From UBA10002 sp964373775 (lineage in GTDB: Bacteria > Patescibacteriota > Minisyncoccia > Phycocordibacterales > UBA10002): DNA of 16,879 bases. The DNA lies in contig CAYJWA010000017.1 of the NCBI GenBank assembly GCA_964373775.1, positions 1 through 16,879 of the forward strand, read 5' to 3'. This document shows, in pieces, positions 13,552 through 16,879 of the stretch; positions within the stretch are counted from its first letter, which is position 1, and the number at the start of each line of letters is the position of its first letter. A program made the position numbers and the translations under genes. The notes under the pieces are model-generated. The model searched no databases. It saw nothing but the letters and a program-made list of their open reading frames with translations, and was not told the origin of the DNA.

Positions 13552-13706
13552 GTTCGTATACTAACATACGAAGTGCCTTTCCGCAAAAACATCCGCGCAA
13601 TCGCGGAAATCCCGATTCCGCCGATGCCAACTTGTCCCTTCATCAATTTGTTGCAAATTGGTGCTGGGATGAAATGCGCCGTTTTTATTTTTGAGAAATC
13701 GGACAT
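13548..13706 (-). pseudogene. Duplicated murC 5' fragment, 52 codons, coupled to hicB
   Basis: ATG 13706 opens a 52-residue frame beginning MSDFSKIKTAHFI and ending GIGGIGISAIARMFLRKG, clearly the MurC N-terminus (compare MDFSKIKTVHFIGVGGIGTS). After HFI it carries 13 extra residues (PAPICNKLMKGQV) that split the nucleotide-binding loop. They are encoded by a palindrome (CAATTTG / CAAATTG around 13642-13658, with outer TTCATC / GATGAA), i.e. the same kind of in-frame insert as in the full gene. The frame ends in a TGA overlapping the hicB ATG. It cannot be a ligase; it may serve only as a leader ORF for hicBA-murC translation. Confidence 0.8.
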
Positions 13707-13735
13707 GCATACATGCTACAGGAAAAAGAGGAAAA

Positions 13736-13766
13736 TAAAAAAACCCTGACTCCGATAAGTCAGGGT
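13736..13766 (-). terminator. Rho-independent terminator after the 84-aa gene
   Basis: The 9-bp stem ACCCTGACT / AGTCAGGGT (13766-13758 and 13751-13743) has a 6-nt loop and runs into a T7 tract. It separates the 84-aa gene from the murC-fragment/hicBA/murC unit, which must have its own start in the about 30 nt that follow; no clear promoter boxes are visible there. Confidence 0.9.
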
Positions 13767-13785
13767 CCAAACATAAAATTATAAG

Positions 13786-14040
13786 TTAGTCAGTTTTCTC
13801 AATTCTTTCTTCCCCTGTTCCAAGATATGAAAAAGCCACAGGTTCATCACCCTCAACAATCGAAGATGTCAATCCAGAATCTGTTTCTGAACGAAAGTGC
13901 TGAACGCTTCCACTTTTATATTTAACGGCCCAACCTTCCTTAGGAAGATTTGCCACTTCTGATTTATTCAGCTCGGGTAATTTGTGTTTATTCGCATACG
14001 CTACAACCGACAGATTTTGGTCAAGACTTTCGGGGCTTTT
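13786..14040 (-). CDS. Hypothetical protein, 84 aa
   Basis: Not recognised. It starts at ATG 14040; the frame extends upstream only through TTG at 14118, which lies in the -35 box, so the shorter form is chosen. The protein is small, acidic and soluble, with no Cys, signal or membrane segment. It is predicted mixed alpha/beta, with a segment LPKEGWAVKYKSGSVQHFRS that looks like two strands. A full promoter upstream and a terminator 20 nt after the stop make it a self-contained transcription unit in a toxin-antitoxin-rich region. No ribosome site is evident. Confidence 0.65.
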   Translation of the reverse strand, partial: KSPESLDQNLSVVAYANKHKLPELNKSEVANLPKEGWAVKYKSGSVQHFRSETDSGLTSSIVEGDEPVAFSYLGTGEERIEKTD

Positions 14041-14080
14041 CATAAAAATTAAATTAGCTATGGATAATTCGCTATCACGA

Positions 14081-14118
14081 CTACACAATAAGTGTAGCCC
14101 CCCGAAGTAAGTTGTCAA
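14081..14118 (-). promoter_or_regulatory. Promoter and overlapping inverted repeat of the 84-aa gene
   Basis: A perfect -35 TTGACA (14118-14113), a 16-nt spacer and -10 TACACT (14096-14091). The inverted repeat CTACAC / GTGTAG (14081-14097, 5-nt loop) covers the -10, an arrangement typical of an operator. The predicted start near 14084 gives a 44-nt leader. Confidence 0.65.
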
Positions 14119-14244
14119 CTAGAAATTGAATTGACAATTCTTACAAACTGTGTGCTCCCCTATTCCTCCAAAGACGGACTGATAAGAATCAGCATACCAG
14201 TTCTTGAACCTACTTATACAACTCGCTGTGCGTACCGACAGCTT

Positions 14245-14376
14245 CTATGCTTCGAGTTCCTGCAACATCTCTTCCAATGTAAATGGACCGATGGCTTTTC
14301 CTGCCTTCCACTCACGCTCGGCTTCAGCAAGCAATTGGATTAAGAAGTCACTCGGTTTATATCCTTTTGTTTTCAT
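14245..14376 (-). CDS. Orphan antitoxin-like small protein, 43 aa
   Basis: A 43-aa ORF beginning 14 nt after the murD stop: MKTKGYKPSDFLIQLL, then AEAEREWKAGKAIGPFTLEE and MLQELEA. The pattern of a helix, a K/R-A-G turn, GPF and a C-terminal Leu-rich helix is seen in short antitoxins paired with RelE/ParE-type toxins in CPR genomes; this is resemblance only. No toxin gene follows. The stretch 14119-14244 has only a 42-codon frame without a proper start (containing SVRTASCISRFKNW), which may be the remnant of one. It has no clear ribosome site and may be read by coupling from murD. Confidence 0.5.
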   Translation of the reverse strand: MKTKGYKPSDFLIQLLAEAEREWKAGKAIGPFTLEEMLQELEA

Positions 14377-14390
14377 ACATTTTCTACACA

Positions 14391-15881
14391 CTACAAACTT
14401 TTGATAAGTTCTACAAACTGCTCCCCCCTATCATACTCATTTGTGAACCATTTTCCGAATGAGGCGAAGGCGGGGCTAAAGAGAACGATGTCTCCTTTTT
14501 TTGCAATCTTCATTGCTTCTTTTACGCAAGCCGGGAGTCCATCCATTTCCTTGATTTGCAAGGTTTTTGATTCCAGGGCTTCCAGTTTAGACTTTAACTT
14601 TTCCGTCCCGGCTTCTTTGAGCAAAATGGCGGCTTTGCAACGTTTAGAGATTTCATCGACTAGTTTATCGTGTCTGCCTAGCACCTTGTCCGTCCCCCCA
14701 CAAATCAGAATGATATTTTGAGATTGTGATATTTTGATATTTTGATATTTTGAGTTTTGTTTGGAATTTGGTGCTTGTGATTTAGTGCTTAACGCCCTTA
14801 GGGCAGCAATGGTTGCATCCGGCGTCGTCGCATTATTGTCGTTATAGATTTTGACGCCGCCTGCCTGCGCCACGCCCCGCGTGGCAGGCAGGCGGACGGT
14901 GCGGAGATATTGGAGGCGGCCGGGGATACTCTTAAAATGTTCCACGGCTTTCCGAATCGTGCTGTCGGGAATTTCAAAATGCTTGGCTACGGCAATCGCG
15001 CAGGCGATGTTTTCACGGTTGTGCTCACCGAGAAGTTTCGGTTTCCAGTCCTTGGGAACATCGGCGGAGCGAGCAATTATAACAGAGCGACTTTTGAGGT
15101 TCGACCTCTTTCCCGATTTGAGGTCGAACCTCGCAGAAATGAGTTTTGCTACCTGCTCCCCTGCGATAAGTAAGTCGCCGGCTTTTTGATACTTAAAAAT
15201 CGCAACTTTGTCTTCAAAGTATCGCTTTTGGTTACCTTGGTAATAAACGAGGTGGTCATCAAGAAAGGTCGTGAACACGGCAATCTGTGGCGAGATTTTT
15301 GCATCGTGGAAACCTTGCAGTTGCCACGAATCCAGTTCAAGCACAACAATATCGCCCGCCTTTACTTTTTTGAGAAGCGGCAGTGTCGCTTCAGGAACAA
15401 GATTACCGCCTCTGAAAATCCTCCGCCTCGCCGACTCGGCACCTCCTTTAGGAAAGGAGGAATTAAGAATATCGTAAATCAAAGCGGTGGTAGTAGATTT
15501 ACCGCGCGTTCCCGTCACACCGACCAATGTAACTTCTTTCGGCATTAGTTTTGCGAAGAGCGACGCGTCCATTTCTATCGGCACATTATGTTTCCGCGCT
15601 TCCGCGATGTATGGAGAATCCAAATGTACTCCCGCGGCTTTAAGAATAAAATCTCTGTTTCTGAAGTCCGTTAGTTTGTGCTGTCCCAGTGTATAATGTA
15701 TTTTCTTAAATTTCTTGAGTTTCGCCAGAGATGGCGCAAGCGTCTTCGCGTCACGCAGATCAGTTATGGTAAGTTCCGCTCCACATTCAGCAAGAAAAAC
15801 AGCATCGCCAAGACCGCGGCCGAGGAGACCAAGTCCTATTAGAGTAATTTTTTTACCAGAAAAAAAATCTCTGTAAGACAT
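14391..15881 (-). CDS. murD: UDP-N-acetylmuramoylalanine--D-glutamate ligase
   Basis: A 496-aa ATP-dependent ligase adding D-Glu to UDP-MurNAc-L-Ala in the cytosol, the step after MurC. Motifs: N-terminal GLGLLGRG (16-23), P-loop GTRGKST (124-130), VLELDSWQLQGF, TTFLDDHLVYY, LLGEHNRENIACAIAVA, IYNDNNATTPDATIAAL and GGTDK; the C-terminal SPAFASFGKWFTNEYDRGEQ is typical. ATG 15881 is chosen: the frame continues 26 codons upstream, but that is translated tRNA-Leu (MAELAYAYGSEPYPARVESS, a classic artefact). The ATG begins with the terminal A of the tRNA's encoded CCA, so there is no room for a ribosome site outside the tRNA. Four in-frame inserts (about residues 143-157, 251-265, 328-341, 364-388) lie between conserved motifs. 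Confidence 0.96.
   Translation of the reverse strand: MSYRDFFSGKKITLIGLGLLGRGLGDAVFLAECGAELTITDLRDAKTLAPSLAKLKKFKKIHYTLGQHKLTDFRNRDFILKAAGVHLDSPYIAEARKHNVPIEMDASLFAKLMPKEVTLVGVTGTRGKSTTTALIYDILNSSFPKGGAESARRRIFRGGNLVPEATLPLLKKVKAGDIVVLELDSWQLQGFHDAKISPQIAVFTTFLDDHLVYYQGNQKRYFEDKVAIFKYQKAGDLLIAGEQVAKLISARFDLKSGKRSNLKSRSVIIARSADVPKDWKPKLLGEHNRENIACAIAVAKHFEIPDSTIRKAVEHFKSIPGRLQYLRTVRLPATRGVAQAGGVKIYNDNNATTPDATIAALRALSTKSQAPNSKQNSKYQNIKISQSQNIILICGGTDKVLGRHDKLVDEISKRCKAAILLKEAGTEKLKSKLEALESKTLQIKEMDGLPACVKEAMKIAKKGDIVLFSPAFASFGKWFTNEYDRGEQFVELIKSL
14703..14785. repeat. Low-complexity AT-rich insertion in murD
   Basis: Reiterated words (GATATTTTGATATTTTG on the plus strand) encode the Ser/Asn/Gln/Lys-rich stretch STKSQAPNSKQNSKYQN and onward, absent from MurD relatives, before ILICGGTDK resumes. 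The same class of DNA fills the 2731-2816 gap. Confidence 0.55.
14857..14895. repeat. Palindromic insertion in murD (GC-rich)
   Basis: The arms CCGCCTGCCTGC..CACG (14857-14874) and CGTGGCAGGCAGGCGG (14880-14895) are complementary apart from a 2-nt bulge. They encode LPATRGVAQAGG between the QYLRTV and VKIYNDNN segments of MurD. Confidence 0.7.
15096..15132. repeat. 13-bp perfect inverted repeat inserted in murD
   Basis: GAGGTTCGACCTC (15096-15108) and its exact complement (15120-15132) are separated by 11 nt. They encode RFDLKSGKRSNLKS in a variable linker of the central domain. Confidence 0.7.
15418..15460. repeat. Repeat unit in murD shared with murC
   Basis: The hairpin CCTCCTTT / AAAGGAGG (15442-15460) is preceded by the 19-nt block 15424-15442, which matches murC 12529-12547 with one mismatch. 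Here the unit is read as FPKGGAESARRRIF; in murC it is read one base out of step as FKGEVPSLRGV. Confidence 0.75.
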
Positions 15882-15965
15882 GGTGGGCACGGAGAGACTC
15901 GAACTCTCAACCCTTGCGGGATACGGTTCTGAGCCGTACGCGTATGCCAATTCCGCCACGTGCCC
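15881..15965 (-). tRNA. tRNA-Leu(CAG)
   Basis: A class II tRNA with acceptor GGGCACG / CGTGCCC and D-arm GGCGGAATTGGCATACGC. The anticodon stem is TACGG / CCGTA around CTCAGAA (anticodon CAG), followed by a long variable arm (TCCCGCAAGGGTTG), T-arm GAGAG TTCGAGT CTCTC and discriminator A. CCA is encoded (15883-15881). Its final A is the first base of the murD start codon, so tRNA maturation would cut at the murD ATG. Confidence 0.96.
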
Positions 15966-15974
15966 AACATTTAA

Positions 15975-16015
15975 CGGGGCTGGCGCAGTGCGTCTACCAG
16001 TTTCGCCACCTGCCC
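15975..16015 (-). pseudogene. 5' half of a tRNA-Leu
   Basis: GGGCAGG, TG and the Leu-type D-arm GCGAAACTGGTAGACGC are intact, but the following sequence has no anticodon hairpin, variable arm or T-arm before the real tRNA-Leu begins 9 nt later. It looks like a partial tandem duplication of the neighbouring gene, or a decayed tRNA-Leu. Confidence 0.75.
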
Positions 16016-16024
16016 ATCCTCAAA

Positions 16025-16097
16025 TGCGCGCGGAAAGGATCGAACTTTCGGCCTTCCCCTTATCAGAGGGATGCTCTACCACTGAGCTACGCGCGCG
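16025..16097 (-). tRNA. tRNA-Ile(GAT)
   Basis: Acceptor GCGCGCG / CGCGCGC, D-arm GCTCAGTGGTAGAGC, anticodon stem TCCCT / GGGGA with loop CTGATAA (anticodon GAT), T-arm GAAAG TTCGATC CTTTC and discriminator A. CCA is not encoded (TT follows), unlike the neighbouring tRNA-Leu, so CCA must be added by enzyme. Confidence 0.96.
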
Positions 16098-16109
16098 AAG
16101 CACTTTGAG

Positions 16110-16138
16110 AATATAGCAAAAAGAGTGGCCGCGGGCAA
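16110..16138 (-). promoter_or_regulatory. Promoter of the tRNA cluster (and probably murD)
   Basis: -35-like TTGCCC (16138-16133), a 17-nt spacer and -10 TATATT (16115-16110) with an extended TGC. It predicts a start near 16103, 6 nt before the mature tRNA-Ile. No other promoter is seen before murD. Confidence 0.65.
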
Positions 16139-16139
16139 A

Positions 16140-16182
16140 CAAAAAAATTAGGCGTTGAGCAAACCGCGGTTCGCTCAACGCC
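16140..16182 (-). terminator. Rho-independent terminator after the tail-anchored protein gene
   Basis: The perfect 10-bp stem GGCGTTGAGC / GCTCAACGCC (16182-16173 and 16160-16151), with an inner CCGCGG palindrome in the loop, is followed by TAAT and T6. It lies 22 nt past the stop of the 89-aa gene. Confidence 0.9.
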
Positions 16183-16204
16183 CTCGACGACAACTCGCTT
16201 TTCG

Positions 16205-16474
16205 CTAGAAGATGAGGAGAGCGAGCAAGAACAGCACCGCAAGAATGAGCAACCCCAGCACTGTTTGCCACAACGGCTCCTCGGGAGCCGTCCGGTACGG
16301 CTCTGTATCTTCGCAGAGTTCTCCCTGCTCCGCGGGGTCTCGGAGCTCCACGAGCTCTGTCTCCTCCTCTTGAGGTGACGACGGGAGGGGGAGTGAGGGT
16401 GGAGGAAATATCCGCGATGTCAGCCACGGATGCGCCAGACTCTGGCGCCAACGAGTAATGTGACTCATTTTCAT
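16205..16474 (-). CDS. Tail-anchored small membrane protein, 89 aa
   Basis: No family recognised. GGAGGT lies 6 nt before ATG 16474, the best ribosome site in the window. The N-terminus is basic (MKMSHITRWRQSLAHPW), followed by a Pro/Ser stretch. A long acidic segment (QEEETELVELRDPAEQGELC and onward) and one C-terminal helix (about 72-89, TVLGLLILAVLFLLALLIF) end the protein. That is a tail-anchor layout with the acidic part in the cytosol. A frame overlapping on the same strand (ending in translated tRNA-Ile) is an artefact. It is translationally coupled to a 15-codon ORF and closed by a strong terminator. Confidence 0.75.
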   Translation of the reverse strand: MKMSHITRWRQSLAHPWLTSRIFPPPSLPLPSSPQEEETELVELRDPAEQGELCEDTEPYRTAPEEPLWQTVLGLLILAVLFLLALLIF

Positions 16475-16518
16475 CGCGCACCTCCGATGATGAAACCGCC
16501 GATGTCTTTGTTTTCCAT
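16471..16518 (-). CDS. 15-aa leader ORF coupled to the tail-anchored protein
   Basis: ATG 16518 has AAAGGAG 7 nt upstream and encodes MENKDIGGFIIGGAR. It ends in a TGA that overlaps the ATG of the 89-aa gene (ATGA). The ribosome site of the second gene lies inside its last codons. Either a leader peptide that sets translation of the second gene or a genuine tiny protein; the GGFIIGG core is hydrophobic. Confidence 0.6.
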   Translation of the reverse strand: MENKDIGGFIIGGAR

Positions 16519-16569
16519 GCGATTTCTCCTTTCTGTTAGAGGTTTAGGTACGGCATGCAACTGACAAGC

Positions 16570-16598
16570 AGGCTACCATATATGCCGAACAAGGTCAA
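16570..16598 (-). promoter_or_regulatory. Possible promoter of the micro-ORF / tail-anchored operon
   Basis: -35 TTGACC (16598-16593), a 17-nt spacer and a weak -10 TAGCCT (16575-16570). It would give a leader of about 45 nt with a ribosome site. The -10 is poor. Confidence 0.4.
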
Positions 16599-16610
16599 TA
16601 GCTTCTCCAG

Positions 16611-16647
16611 CACCAAAAAACCGCCTCAACAGGGCGGTTTTTTGGTG
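16611..16647. terminator. Perfect 15-bp bidirectional terminator after the structured RNA
   Basis: CACCAAAAAACCGCC (16611-16625) and its exact complement (16633-16647), with a 7-nt loop; each strand shows a GC stem followed by T6. On the minus strand it ends the structured RNA whose 3' end (AGCACC) runs into it. Confidence 0.92.
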
Positions 16648-16879
16648 CTATAAGCCAACGCTTTGGTCGGCTCCCCGACTGCAACATCGGGGCCATTCTT
16701 TATTTTGTTCCGTTCGCACGGCTCTCCTGCTTGTGACAGAAGGCCTTGTAGCAGGTCTTTCCCTAAACCGTCCAAAAGGACGGTCGGGCGATCATCCGCA
16801 CGCGGCGGATGATTTAAGCCCAGCTGCCAGTCCGTTTTAGGCTGTGCCCCGTACCGAGCTGTGCTCTGGTACTGGGGTA
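16648..16879 (-). ncRNA. rnpB: Structured RNA, probable RNase P RNA 3' part (truncated by the window edge)
   Basis: No open frame, but a chain of helices on the minus strand: GTACC / GGTAC with inner GAGC / GCTC, ATCATCCGC / GCGGATGAT, ACCGTCC / GGACGGT, CCTGCT / AGCAGG, CCGT GCGA ACGG (GNRA loop), CCCCGA / TCGGGG. Blocks resembling bacterial RNase P RNA appear in the right order: a GGTTTAGGGAAAGACC stretch like the GGTAAACTCC region, CTACAAGGCC (like GAGCAAGGCC), a GAGCC hairpin followed by AAATAAAGAATGGC (like AGATGAATGAC), and near the end TTGGCTTATAG (like CCGGCTTATAG). A terminator follows at once. The near-universal ACAGAA is not clear (ACCAAAGC instead), so this is either divergent RNase P RNA or another long ncRNA. 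The 5' half is outside the window. Confidence 0.5.

Noticed and set aside
13561..13770. 69-aa minus-strand frame starting MDPDLSESGF
   Set aside because: It is out of frame with the murC-like fragment, reads through the terminator at 13736-13766 and has no ribosome site.
14391..15959. Longer MurD start at 15959 adding 26 residues
   Set aside because: The extra residues (MAELAYAYGSEPYPAR...) are the translation of the tRNA-Leu gene, a well-known artefact.
15975..16015. Integration (att) site of a mobile element
   Set aside because: The duplicated part is the 5' half of the tRNA, whereas integrases usually duplicate the 3' end, and no integrase is in the window.
16020..16481. 153-aa minus-strand frame ending in ARSSVVEHPSDKGKAESS
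   Set aside because: Its end is translated tRNA-Ile and it overlaps the better-supported 89-aa gene, which has the ribosome site and a membrane helix.
1..16879. CRISPR array
   Set aside because: No regularly spaced direct repeats; the repeats seen are palindromes and low-complexity DNA inside genes.
16648..16879. tmRNA instead of RNase P RNA
   Set aside because: No T-arm (GGTTCGA..) or acceptor partner before the 3' end and no tag-peptide frame ending in Ala-Ala-stop.

Overview
The window looks like a genome fragment of an uncultivated Patescibacteria (CPR) bacterium, most likely of the Parcubacteria branch. The evidence is the gene set: a Parcubacteria-style TraG/DUF87 ATPase with a low-complexity tail, a lamin-tail/PKD surface protein with a C-terminal anchor, a DUF4015 glycosidase-like protein preceded by a tiny membrane protein, scattered murC and murD, many short AT-rich or palindromic insertions inside genes, and a diversity-generating retroelement (DGR) target. 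The standard code (TGA = stop) fits. Almost everything lies on the minus strand; only 8658-9559 holds plus-strand genes.

Read along the minus strand from right to left: the 3' part of a structured RNA, probably RNase P RNA, ends at a perfect 15-bp terminator (16611-16879). Next come a 15-codon micro-ORF coupled to a tail-anchored small protein, then a tRNA-Ile(GAT) / half tRNA-Leu / tRNA-Leu(CAG) cluster whose last encoded A is also the first base of murD. Behind murD lie toxin-antitoxin debris (a lone antitoxin-like ORF), a small gene with its own promoter, and then a murC 5' fragment, hicB, hicA and the full murC in one tightly coupled run. An ArsR-like regulator and a transglutaminase-like protease with duplicated operator sites follow, then rsmI.

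A convergent plus-strand pair (an unknown 172-aa protein and a pterin carbinolamine dehydratase) meets rsmI in a shared CTAG. Further left are DUF4015 with its small membrane partner, a roughly 560-bp stretch with promoters but no convincing gene, a 107-aa protein, the TraG-like ATPase, the lamin-tail protein and a GT4 glycosyltransferase.

The left end holds the most striking locus: a 272-aa protein whose C-terminal 40 residues have a second, Asn-codon-rich DNA copy about 0.4 kb downstream. Differences concentrate at adenines of that copy, as in the template/variable repeats of DGRs; the reverse transcriptase would be expected just left of base 1. A second theme is the repeated in-frame insertion of palindromic or low-complexity DNA into conserved enzymes (GT4, DUF4015, RsmI, MurC, MurD). 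One repeat unit is read in two different frames in murC and murD, resembling the Rickettsia palindromic elements. A third theme is that several start codons sit 7-11 nt after a -10 box, implying leaderless mRNAs.
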